Shown here: piece after piece, positions 25,908 to 34,280 of the stretch
How the letters are laid out: each line of letters starts with the position of its first letter
How positions within the stretch are numbered: position 1 is the stretch's first letter
NCBI GenBank assembly: GCA_964447205.1
Contig: CAYUSB010000006.1
Location: 170,879 to 234,878 of the forward strand
Source of the DNA: JAEUKH01 sp964447205
Lineage (GTDB): Bacteria > Myxococcota_A > Polyangia > Polyangiales > Ga0077539
Length of the DNA: 64,000 nucleotides
Reading direction: 5' to 3'
Notes under the pieces: model-generated
The model's input: the letters and a program-made list of their open reading frames with translations, nothing else
The model's database searches: none
Told to the model about the DNA's origin: nothing
Made by a program: the position numbers and the translations under genes

Positions 25908-27152
25908 ATGAGGCGCTGGGTGGGTGCGTGGCTGCTACTCGGAACAACGAACTGCGCCAACACCGTGCAGGGCACGGAGGGAGATGGCGGCATCCTTCGC
26001 GACGCGGCGCCCCTCCATGACGTCTTGGCCGCGCAAGAGGCGAGCGTGGTCGACGTCCCGCGCCCGCCCCGCTGTACGGTGCAGTCCCTCGACGGCGGTC
26101 CGTTTGTGACGGCGCTCGCGGAGCCGGTGCTGCCCGACTTCTTCGTCCGGATGAGCGACGGCACCGTCCGCGCGCAGGGGCTCAACGGCTTTCGCAGGCT
26201 CGGGCTCGGCGTCGAGGGCAACGTGAACACCGCCGCCCCCATCGAGGGCCTCTCCAACGTGGAAGAGGTCGTAGTGTCCCTCCATTGGGCAAACTGTTCG
26301 CGGCACTGCGATGGGACGGTGCGGTGTTGGGGACTCAACCAATATGGCCTGCTCGGGACGGGCCACGCGGGCGACGAGGCCTGTCAGGGCACGTCCTCGA
26401 TGGTGCCCTGCCGCGCACGGCCAACCCTGGTCGAGGGCCTCGACGACGTGGTCCAACTCTCGCCGGGGGTCCTCTCCTTCTGCGCGCTCCGCGGCGACGG
26501 GAGCGTCTGGTGTTGGGGCATTCGTCAGCCGCTCCTCGGCGACAATCTCGAGGAGGCCCCGAGGCCGGTCCGCTCGACGCGCGTCTCGGACGTGGTGCAG
26601 CTCTACGCCTACCACGCCGGCCACCTCGTTCGGCATCGGGATGGGCGTTACGAGTCGATCGGGGTCGACCAACCCGCGACCATCCCCGCCGAGGCCACGA
26701 TCGACAGCCCGGTCCTCCCCGACCACGTCTGCTACCGCCTCCCGGACGCGACCGTGCGTTGCGTGGGCGCCAACGCGTACGGCCAGCTTGGCAACGGCCG
26801 CGCCTCGGCCCAGCGGGAGCACAGCCCGCAAGATCCGGGGTTGCGTGACGTGCGCGCGGTGTACGCCAGCATTGGCTTGAGTTGCGCGGTGTTGGGCGAT
26901 CGCACCGTGTGGTGTTGGGGTCGGGTTCGCGACGAGCTGGAGGCCGTGCCGACGTCCGAGCTGTGCGCGACGCGTGACGGCGCGGTTCGGTGTGCGAGGC
27001 GCCCCACGCGGGTGCAGGGCATCGATCAGGTCGAGCGGCTCTTCACGTCGAGCCATGGCGCCTGCGCGCTACGGCTCGACCACTCCGTCTGGTGTTGGGG
27101 ACTCTGGACGCCCGACGGGGTTCCCACACGCCCCACACCGCTGCGATGGTAG
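25908..27152 (+). CDS. RCC1-repeat lipoprotein
   Basis: A 414-aa protein from ATG 25908 with signal MRRWVGAWLLLGTTNC (lipobox GTTNC) and an Asp-rich linker. Its repeats match regulator-of-chromosome-condensation (RCC1) blades, each with DGTVRCWGLNQYG or DGSVWCWG-type cores and cysteine pairs. About seven blades are visible. Such secreted bacterial RCC1 proteins are common in Myxococcota; their function is not known. Divergent from the propeller-like gene with a 125-bp shared upstream region. Confidence 0.8.
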   Translation: MRRWVGAWLLLGTTNCANTVQGTEGDGGILRDAAPLHDVLAAQEASVVDVPRPPRCTVQSLDGGPFVTALAEPVLPDFFVRMSDGTVRAQGLNGFRRLGLGVEGNVNTAAPIEGLSNVEEVVVSLHWANCSRHCDGTVRCWGLNQYGLLGTGHAGDEACQGTSSMVPCRARPTLVEGLDDVVQLSPGVLSFCALRGDGSVWCWGIRQPLLGDNLEEAPRPVRSTRVSDVVQLYAYHAGHLVRHRDGRYESIGVDQPATIPAEATIDSPVLPDHVCYRLPDATVRCVGANAYGQLGNGRASAQREHSPQDPGLRDVRAVYASIGLSCAVLGDRTVWCWGRVRDELEAVPTSELCATRDGAVRCARRPTRVQGIDQVERLFTSSHGACALRLDHSVWCWGLWTPDGVPTRPTPLRW

Positions 27153-27189
27153 CGTCGGGAGCGATGGTAGCGTCGGGAGCGTCGGGTTG

Positions 27190-27420
27190 TCCCATCGTGG
27201 CCAACGCACCGTGCGTCGGGCTTCGCGGCGCTGTCAACGCTCCGAGCGACCCGCAAGGCCCATCCGAGGGCCCGAGCCATCGTGGCCCACGATCATTCAC
27301 AGCCCAAACGCGCCCATCCCATCGTGGCCTACGATCGCCAGACGCAACCCGAGGCCCCCACCCTCGTGCCCTACGATCCCAAGGGCCCCAGAGCCGGTCA
27401 CCGTGATCCTGCCTCACGAT
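27190..27420 (+). repeat. Degenerate 42-nt repeat array
   Basis: The segment between the RCC1 gene and the 115-aa gene (27153-27623) holds no gene I can support. It contains imperfect repeats with cores like CCATCGTGGCCTACGATC beginning at 27277, 27319 and 27361, an exact 42-nt period, plus weaker copies at 27192 and about 27402. Because 42 is a multiple of three, each frame shows a 14-residue periodicity (for example PIVAYDRQTQPEAP). Just upstream the unit GCGATGGTAGCGTCGGGA is also duplicated (27151-27185). The rest (27421-27623) shows nothing recognisable. Confidence 0.6.
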
Positions 27421-27623
27421 CAATTTCGTGGCGATTGGGACGAAGCTGTGATCATCCTGGTCTGAGCCCGTGCTAATGGTGTCTTCGTGGCGGTTGCAGC
27501 GTTGCCAGAGGTCGCCACCGCGCAATGAGCGACCGCCCACCGAGGGTGCTACGCGGGGCCTCTGCGGTCGCAATCACCGCAGAGCTCGCTGGAGTCTCCG
27601 CCCGTGAGGAGTCGTCCAATCCC

Positions 27624-27971
27624 TCACCGCGTGGTTGCGAGCAGGCGGAGGGCCTCGTCATCGACCTGATGGACCGCCTGTTGGAGGAGGAGCGCAGCGA
27701 CTTGAAGCGGCCCGACGGTGACACCACGCTTCGTAACTTCCTGGGCGAGGGCTTCGAGCTGCGCGAGGGTCGCCGCGTCCATCGGGACGAGCCTGCGCTC
27801 CGTCCACGCAGGGTCGGTCGCGCGTCCACCTCCCGGCGGTGCACGAAACCGGGCCTCGACCTCCGCGGCGAGCTGTGCCGCGCCGAAGTACCCGCTGCCC
27901 GCCTTCACCACGCCACGCCTCTCGGCGCCGAGTCCCCGGGCGATCTTGTCCATGTCCAGCTTCGTGCTCAT
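27624..27971 (-). CDS. Small protein of a two-gene module, downstream member
   Basis: A 115-aa protein from ATG 27971, beginning MSTKLDMDKIARGLGAERRG. A Gly/Ala segment (GSGYFGAAQLAAEVEARFR), PPGGGRATDPAWTERRLVP and a C-terminal helix pair ending LRLLATTR follow. The block with GGGRATDPxWTERRLVP is, from memory, a recurring but uncharacterised bacterial family found next to similar small partners. It overlaps the upstream gene by 4 bp (ATGA). The size, overlap and promoter architecture resemble toxin-antitoxin modules, but no toxin fold is recognised. Confidence 0.75.
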   Translation of the reverse strand: MSTKLDMDKIARGLGAERRGVVKAGSGYFGAAQLAAEVEARFRAPPGGGRATDPAWTERRLVPMDAATLAQLEALAQEVTKRGVTVGPLQVAALLLQQAVHQVDDEALRLLATTR

Positions 27972-28351
27972 GAGGTCGGCTCCTTGTAGTCGCGGAGGGC
28001 AAAGTACTCGTCGGCGATCACCAGACCGATCTCCCCCTGGGCGGTCTCGCGACCCATCCGGCGGCAGAAGGCGGCCAGACGCTCGAGGTTCGTAGAGTCC
28101 TCGATGGCCTCGGGAACCGTGTAGCAGTGGACGACGACCGGCTCGTCGAACACCAGCGCATTGGCGCGCTCGTCGTCGCGCCACACGCCGCGCGCCTTCG
28201 GGTACGCCGTGGCACCGCCGAACACCTGCCCGAACATCGTCAGCGCCGCGTCGACCCACTGCCCCTGATCAATGGGCGTCGCCCCGTCTCGCTCAACGCT
28301 GGGGATGAACAACACGACGAGCACCCGTCTTCCGCCTGCCTGCAATGTCAC
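27968..28351 (-). CDS. Small protein of a two-gene module, upstream member
   Basis: A 127-aa protein beginning at GTG 28351 (MTLQAGGRRVLVVLFIPSVERDG) with a body containing KARGVWRDDERANALVFDEP and VVVHCYTVPEAIEDS. It ends EIGLVIADEYFALRDYKEPTS. No family recognised; the mixed alpha/beta pattern suggests a compact soluble enzyme or binding protein. The start codon directly abuts a palindrome that contains the -10 box, so the mRNA appears to be leaderless. Confidence 0.7.
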   Translation of the reverse strand: MTLQAGGRRVLVVLFIPSVERDGATPIDQGQWVDAALTMFGQVFGGATAYPKARGVWRDDERANALVFDEPVVVHCYTVPEAIEDSTNLERLAAFCRRMGRETAQGEIGLVIADEYFALRDYKEPTS

Positions 28352-28385
28352 TCGATCAATATAGATCGACGTGTGCGTGCGTCAA
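28352..28385 (-). promoter_or_regulatory. Sigma-70-like promoter overlapping a perfect palindrome
   Basis: Minus strand: TTGACG (28380-28385), 16 bp, TATATT (28358-28363). The -10 box is the exact centre of the palindrome TCGATC-N6-GATCGA (28352-28369). The GTG start of the 127-aa gene follows at once, six bases after the -10 box. A repressor bound to the palindrome would block the -10 element, as in autoregulated small modules. Confidence 0.7.
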
Positions 28386-28397
28386 GCGGCCGTAGGG

Positions 28398-29992
28398 GGG
28401 GCGACGAGATCAGCGCGGCGGGGCGGCGCGGATGCGCTCGATGAGGGCGGGCCGGAGGTTGCGGGGCGCGAGGATGGCCTCCAGGCTCCCCACGGCCAGG
28501 GCCCGGTCGACCGAGTGCACGGCGTCAAACTCGCGGGCCACGGCGGCCTGGGCCTGGGCCTCGGCCTCGCGCAAGACCCGGGCGTACTCGGTGCTCGCGG
28601 CCCCCCGCTGGCTCCGGGGGGCGGACTCCAGGACGGCCCGTGCGGCCAGGACCGCGGGGTCGCTCTCGGCACGTTTGCGCACCATCCCGGGGAAGACCAC
28701 CGCGGCGGCGGGGCCTCCGCCGATCACGCTGGCGTAGGCTCCCTCCAGGGCCACCGCACGGATCCCAGGGTTGAGGGCCCGGGAGAAGACCACGTAGGCC
28801 CCCCCGTGGTACCGGCCCACCACGCAGAACACCAACGGGCCCCGGAAGTTGACCACGGCCCGGCCGATCTCCGCTCCGTACTCAAGCTGGAGGTGGCGCA
28901 GGGAGTCGGGCGACCCGTCGAAGCCCGACAGGTTGGCCAGGAGCACCACCGGGCGCACCCCGCTCGCGGCGTTGAGGGCCCGGGCCACCTTCTTCGACGA
29001 CTGGGGGAAGAGGGTTCCGCTGGTCCACTGGGCGGGTCCGTCGGCGGGGGCTTCGCCGCGTCGGGGGAGCGGGCGCGACTCGATCCCGATGCAGCACACC
29101 GGGTCGCCCCCGAGGCTTCCCTCCCACACCACGGCCCCTTCGGCCCCTTGCCACGCGGCCCATCGTTCGAGGGGGGCGATGTCGGCGTCGAGCACGGCCC
29201 GCATCACCGGCCGGATCGCAAACGGACGCTTGCGCCCGGGGTTGGTGGCCTCATCAAAGATCTCGCCCACCGAACGAAACCCCTCCGCCCCGTCCCCGCC
29301 GTCGTACGCGGCGGCGGTGATGTCGCGGTCGAGGGGGTCGCGCGAGTCGAGCCTCCTGGGTCGGGCTTCCCCCGGCAGGACGGCCGTGAAGGTCATGTGC
29401 CGCAAAAGGACCTCGTAGGCCCCGGAGAGGTCGCGGGCGAAGTACTGGGCCTGGCCGTTGGGGCCCATCACCCGGGCGTACCCGCCGATCCCGGCGTTGT
29501 CCTGGGCGGCCACGCTCCCGGCGTACTCCAGGGCCCGCTTGCCCGTCAGGAGCATCGAGCCCGCGGGGGTCATCACCAGGGTCCCGCGGCAGTGCTGGAG
29601 CATGGTGGCCTCGGCGTTCCAGTAGCTTTGGGCCCCGACGTTGACGTTGTCGACGAGGACGTTAACGGTGCCCCCGGCCTGGGTGAAGGCCACGAGGCGC
29701 CCGAGGGTCCGGGCGGTCCAGTCGAGGTTTTCGGTGCCCGAGTCCATGGCGATCCGGGCCCCGCTGGAGACGGCCACCCACTCCACCATCAGGCCCTCGC
29801 GTTCGGCCAGGTCGAGGGCCGCGATGACCCGGCGGCACTCGGCCTCCGCGAGCGAACCCATCCCCCGGGTGGGGTCGCCCACCAGCAAGACCCGGGTGAT
29901 CCCGTCGGCGAAGGGGCCGTAGTGGTTGGTGATCTTGCCCACCACGAGGTTGGCCCGGTGCTGCCCGAAGGGGCGCTCGGTGGGGACGAGGG
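28398..29992 (-). repeat. Left 1.6-kb direct repeat (copy of acyl-CoA carboxylase 3' end)
   Basis: This segment matches 34281-35875 base for base at a constant offset of 5883 with no indel over ~1595 bp. Only scattered substitutions are present, with a denser cluster at the right edge. Both copies are in the same orientation. Confidence 0.9.
28410..29992 (-). pseudogene. Truncated duplicate of the carboxyltransferase domain
   Basis: This is the last ~527 codons of the 1813-aa carboxylase at 34293-39734, without the biotin carboxylase, biotin carrier and central regions. The reading frame is still open and keeps the crotonase-fold motifs (GKITNHYGPF, SGARIAMDSGTENLDW, GGYARVMGPNGQAQYFARDL). 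The frame continues upstream to about 30182 into unrelated sequence. There is no obvious ribosome site and it overlaps the start region of the divergent protease gene. Roughly ten residue differences from the intact copy are visible. It is most likely a non-functional remnant, though a free carboxyltransferase subunit cannot be excluded. Confidence 0.8.
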
Positions 29993-30187
29993 ACGACTTG
30001 CTCGGAAAATCACGTGACTTGACGTGTGCTGCGTGAGCTGCATGCGCAACTCGTGGAAGGGATGGGCCGAGTGAAAAATTTCCTTTCGTGGCGAGTAGAC
30101 AGCCGACCCGATCGGGGGTATCTCTTGTCCTCCCCATACTGCGTCGCCGTGCTCGGTCCAAAAACCAAGGTCCCTGGGGCAATCATC

Positions 30188-33100
30188 ATGCCAATGTCCC
30201 GGCAATTGCTGATCTTTGTGGTTCTGTCACTGGGGTGTCAATCCGAAGCAGACCGGGTGCTGTCGACCACGCAAAGCATCCAAACTGGGCCTAGCGACGC
30301 CGGCCCACGAAGGGAGGTCCTCGCGCCAACCCCTCCCTCTGTCGCGGATCAGCAACTCACTGCGTTGCTGAGCTCTCTTCGACGGCCAGGCGAAGGATTT
30401 CGAGACAGCCTTCGTCATGCAAACGAGAGTGAACTCAGGGCGGTCTTCGGTCAGATTCGGGTTATTCACGCTTCGGAATCTCCTTGGAGGTGGGATGATT
30501 CGACGACCTCAGACCCCCTTTCGACTTCGGCTCGCGCAGCCTTGCAACGACTTTCATCAGAGAGCGTAGGAGGGTTGCGTTTGCGGTGGGATGCAAACCA
30601 TCACTCGCCCGCAACTATCAGCAATCTGGGGTTTGTCCGGCGAGGGTTGGCGGCACGCGAGGTATGGTCCGAGTTTCTGCGCATGCACCTCGTTGATCTT
30701 CAAGAACTCTATGGCATCGAGTCGATTCGAGACTTCCAAGTGGATGCATCGAGTGACGAGGATGGACTCGCCACTGTGGTGCGTGGTGTTCGGCGCAGGT
30801 CTGATCTGCCCGTAGATGGCCAGATGTTTGAGGCACGAATTTCAGGCCCTCGCTCGCCCCTTGGCCCGGGCATTCTCACCCGGCTCGATCTTTCCTGGTC
30901 GCGGGACTTGGGACGACTGCCTGAGTCCTTCCCTCGCTGGATCGATCAAACGACGGCATTGGCCCGGGCGTCTGCGAGATTGCACGTCGATAACCAGAGA
31001 GTAACGAACGCTGCGTTGCGGCTGAGTTGTGCTGATCGTTGCACCGGATATTGGTCTTTGGGTTGGTCTGATGGTCAAGGTGCGTCGGTGTCTGCCGATA
31101 CCCAGGAAATTGTCACATTCAATAACACAACACATATTGGCCCGGCACGCATCATGGGGCGTCCTCCGGGAGCGACCTCTGAGGTGCCCATTCGTCTTCG
31201 TGGTACATCGATCGTTGATACGAACGGTGTCGAAGTGGATGGTACTCACTGGTCCTCTGGCGAGCACTCTCAGAGTACATCCAACACACGCCGTGTCGGG
31301 TTTGTAGGCATCACAAACGCCACTCACGGGACGACGGTAGGAAGAATCGTACGGGTTCCTGCGCCAGGAGAGTCATCTCCATTCCCTGTTGAGGCATGGC
31401 AGAACTGGACTCCATCGGCAACACCCAGTCCCACTTTCAACTGGTCGGCCAACTCAACGTTTTACCGTCCATACTCCCATGCTATGATGCTGACCTGGGG
31501 CTGGGTTGGTTATTACCAGACTTTCTTTCGTGACACCCTTGGTGTCGAGGTTGCGGATTCTCTTGAGCTGCACACCTTTCCTCGTAGCTGGATAGGTGAT
31601 GCCGCATTGGGTTTTAACGGCCAGCAGAACAGTACGAATGGTGCGCCTCCCTACGCTACCTCGTCTTGGATCAGCGTAGCCGTGGGGACCAATGACGACG
31701 TCAATGCCAATGAAAATGTCGAGGGAGAGGCTGCGCTTACAGTGGCTCATGAGTACGCGCATATGATCAATGCGTGCTTGTTTTATGTTGGGGTTGGGTG
31801 TGAAAATGGAAATCCCGCCGCATTCCAGCCGAATCATATGCAGCGGCAGAATCATTCTGCATGGCGCTTCTCGGTCCACGGTTCAGCGGTAGAAAATGGC
31901 GCTAACTACATGAGCAATGCTTTGACGAGGTATCGGTATAACAGCAATCTGGATGGGACGGGGTACAGTCCAGATTGGGTCTATGAGAATTACCAGTCTG
32001 TCGGCGATGATTTTGGTTCGGAGACTCAAGGAATTGCACTTGATGCGTGGCAAGAATTTCCGCAGTGTGGGTTGTGGGGAGGATGCGGGACCAATGACAC
32101 TTGTGTTGTCACGGATGCTCACCCCAAAGTCAATCCCTCTGGGTTGTGTCGCCCGACTCAATATTCGTGCACTCCAACAACATGTCCTCGGGGCCTTGAA
32201 TGTGGTCAGCCGCTGACAACCCATCCTCCCAATTCTGTCGCATGCTGGTACAACGCCTACCAGAATCAATTTTGGAATACTGTTGGAGCACGTCTGACGA
32301 TTGCCACTAACTGGCAGGATGCGCTCCTTCGGATGATGAATGGATTTATTGGGCAGGCGTCCAACGCTCTGCGCGATCTGGTTGATGGGGGAGACAACTA
32401 TTATGATCGTCTTGCTCAGGCTCCTGAGACCCGATTTGAGGTTTCAAGGGCTGTGCGTTCGATCTACGTGGGGCAGAATTTTTTCGCGCGGGACGACTTT
32501 ACTAACTATATTTCACGTGGCATCCCGGTCGTTTCCAATCAGTTGAGCCCCACTCGGGTATGGTGGGGGAACGGCTTGGCTCAGTATCCGAGATTTGAGG
32601 ATTTCTTTGACGGCGAGTCGATTGTGTTCCGTATGGAAGCTGGACAGTCGACTACGGTTATCGCGTCTCGGGTCTTTGCGTCTGGGTATCCGTACATTGA
32701 CTTGTATCGCCTGGGTGCTTCAGTCACGTGGATTGATTCCTCTTCGACCGGCGTCCTCGTAACGCCAGTCAGTCCGAATTCGGATTGGTACTCAGCCTAT
32801 ATTTGGGGCGCTTCTCCCTCAGAATGGCAGGCATCGATTTCACTGACCACGGGAAGTGATGATGTGAGTCAGAATCTGAACGAAGCATACCCACTTGTGG
32901 ATGATGTTCCGTTTTTTGCTCACGCTACTGCGAATGATATAGATGCCTTTGAGATCTACGTGCCGACGGGCATCCCTTCTGTGGAGATTCATCATGCTGG
33001 AGCGGTCGGCGCAACGGTTTTTGTGTTCGATCCATCCAGTAACTATGTCGCAATGGCTGCGCTTGCCCCGGGGAATTCGATGACGTTCTCTACAAGCTCT

Positions 33101-33625
33101 ATTACGGGTATGTGGAAGTGGCTCGTGGTGCCTTCGGCTGTCGGCACCTACTCGACACACGCGAAACTTACTCCTCCTGCGGGTTGTCCCGATGCTGGCT
33201 TTGCTGGGGGTTGCAATGCGCTGCCGCCTGTACGTTCTGTACGTTATGGCTGGGGTGACCGTTTTGCGGCTAGCTTCTCGCTTCAGTCTGCCGGGAATGC
33301 ACATCTTTATGATGTGGATATGGCGGAGGGACAGCGTGTCGTCATCGGGACAACGGACATGGCTGCGGATTGTCAACTTTCGGTTGCTGTGATTCCTCCG
33401 CCTGCTCTGCGGTTCTATAATGGTCAGGCTGCCGTACGGTGGACTGATGGTGGTGCAACAGGAGACGTAGGAAACAATGGTCAGTCTGCGGGTGGGTCTT
33501 TCGAGGCTATGGAAGCCGGGATTTACCAGATCGAGGTTCGGCGAACTCCGATGACCACATGTCAACAGTATCGTCTGTACGTGGGTCGAACCGGTGAAAG
33601 CGGCCCTGTTTGGCCGACATGGTGA
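30188..33625 (+). CDS. Secreted zinc metalloprotease-like lipoprotein (gluzincin type)
   Basis: A 1145-aa lipoprotein from ATG 30188 with signal MPMSRQLLIFVVLSLGCQS (lipobox LSLGC). A propeptide-like region with an FTP-type stretch (VRGVRRRSDLPVDGQ) is followed by the zinc site HEYAH (His521, Glu522, His525). A likely third ligand is Glu569 (AVENGANYMSN). An unusual Cys-rich insert (about residues 625-690, NDTCVVTDAHPKVNPSGLC and CPRGLECGQ) follows. The last third looks like pre-peptidase C-terminal (PPC) beta-sandwich repeats. Composition is clearly A/T-richer than neighbours. It sits in the cassette between the two 1.6-kb repeats and forms an operon with the next lipoprotein. Confidence 0.8.
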   Translation: MPMSRQLLIFVVLSLGCQSEADRVLSTTQSIQTGPSDAGPRREVLAPTPPSVADQQLTALLSSLRRPGEGFRDSLRHANESELRAVFGQIRVIHASESPWRWDDSTTSDPLSTSARAALQRLSSESVGGLRLRWDANHHSPATISNLGFVRRGLAAREVWSEFLRMHLVDLQELYGIESIRDFQVDASSDEDGLATVVRGVRRRSDLPVDGQMFEARISGPRSPLGPGILTRLDLSWSRDLGRLPESFPRWIDQTTALARASARLHVDNQRVTNAALRLSCADRCTGYWSLGWSDGQGASVSADTQEIVTFNNTTHIGPARIMGRPPGATSEVPIRLRGTSIVDTNGVEVDGTHWSSGEHSQSTSNTRRVGFVGITNATHGTTVGRIVRVPAPGESSPFPVEAWQNWTPSATPSPTFNWSANSTFYRPYSHAMMLTWGWVGYYQTFFRDTLGVEVADSLELHTFPRSWIGDAALGFNGQQNSTNGAPPYATSSWISVAVGTNDDVNANENVEGEAALTVAHEYAHMINACLFYVGVGCENGNPAAFQPNHMQRQNHSAWRFSVHGSAVENGANYMSNALTRYRYNSNLDGTGYSPDWVYENYQSVGDDFGSETQGIALDAWQEFPQCGLWGGCGTNDTCVVTDAHPKVNPSGLCRPTQYSCTPTTCPRGLECGQPLTTHPPNSVACWYNAYQNQFWNTVGARLTIATNWQDALLRMMNGFIGQASNALRDLVDGGDNYYDRLAQAPETRFEVSRAVRSIYVGQNFFARDDFTNYISRGIPVVSNQLSPTRVWWGNGLAQYPRFEDFFDGESIVFRMEAGQSTTVIASRVFASGYPYIDLYRLGASVTWIDSSSTGVLVTPVSPNSDWYSAYIWGASPSEWQASISLTTGSDDVSQNLNEAYPLVDDVPFFAHATANDIDAFEIYVPTGIPSVEIHHAGAVGATVFVFDPSSNYVAMAALAPGNSMTFSTSSITGMWKWLVVPSAVGTYSTHAKLTPPAGCPDAGFAGGCNALPPVRSVRYGWGDRFAASFSLQSAGNAHLYDVDMAEGQRVVIGTTDMAADCQLSVAVIPPPALRFYNGQAAVRWTDGGATGDVGNNGQSAGGSFEAMEAGIYQIEVRRTPMTTCQQYRLYVGRTGESGPVWPTW

Positions 33626-33629
33626 AAAG

Positions 33630-34250
33630 ATGAGACACGCCTCCGTCTGCATGGTCGCACTGCTGATGGCCTGTGTGGAGCCCGATCTGGGCGACAGCCT
33701 GAGTCCCTGCGGGGACGCCTTCCTGGCACTGGAGTATAGTCTCCCCGGCGAGACACTGCGCCGGACACACTGCACACCACTGCCAGAGGGCATTCAGGCA
33801 ACCTTTAGTTCATGTAGGCTTCTCAATATTGTTGCTCTGAGCGATGAGGCGTCAGACCCTCGCATCGTGATGGGGGCCATGGGAAATCCCTTTACGTCTG
33901 GAGGCCATGCACAGGTCGGCTTCGGATACAATTCTAGATCGGTTTGCGGCCTAGGTGAGGCACAGTGTAGTTACACTGCATTTGGAGACATCTGTCCGAT
34001 GCGGGTGGTCCGGACGGGCGATCTCAACCAGATGATCGAGGCAGAACTCTCGGCCCCTTGTCATCCCTACGGCAACGCCTCCGGCGGCGCGCGCGTCGAG
34101 ATGACTGTGCACCGCGCCCGGATCCGAGGGCCGATCCGGTTCTATCGCTGTGCAGATTGGGTCAGCAATCACCCCACCGGCAGCGCATGCCCCAGATCCT
34201 GCCAGAACCTCCGCGACGCCGGGGTGCCCGACGATCGTTTCTTGCCGTAG
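33630..34250 (+). CDS. Hypothetical Cys-rich lipoprotein
   Basis: A 206-aa protein from ATG 33630, 4 bp after the protease stop. Signal MRHASVCMVALLMAC has lipobox LMAC. The body carries about nine more cysteines (DSLSPCGDAF, RRTHCTPLP, FSSCRLL, SVCGLGEAQC, DICPMRV and others), suggesting disulphides outside the cytoplasm. No family recognised. The tight spacing and shared composition suggest that it works with the protease, perhaps as inhibitor or accessory factor (inference). Confidence 0.7.
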   Translation: MRHASVCMVALLMACVEPDLGDSLSPCGDAFLALEYSLPGETLRRTHCTPLPEGIQATFSSCRLLNIVALSDEASDPRIVMGAMGNPFTSGGHAQVGFGYNSRSVCGLGEAQCSYTAFGDICPMRVVRTGDLNQMIEAELSAPCHPYGNASGGARVEMTVHRARIRGPIRFYRCADWVSNHPTGSACPRSCQNLRDAGVPDDRFLP

Positions 34251-34280
34251 CCCTCAACGGGGTGAAGCCTTCGGCGTCGC

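Noticed and set aside
27190..27420. CRISPR array
   Set aside because: Repeats are imperfect over the full 42-nt unit with no conserved-repeat/unique-spacer pattern and no cas genes nearby.
28410..30182. Intact 590-aa gene for the duplicate carboxyltransferase
   Set aside because: The first ~65 codons are unrelated sequence with no ribosome site, and the segment begins exactly where homology to the intact gene breaks off.
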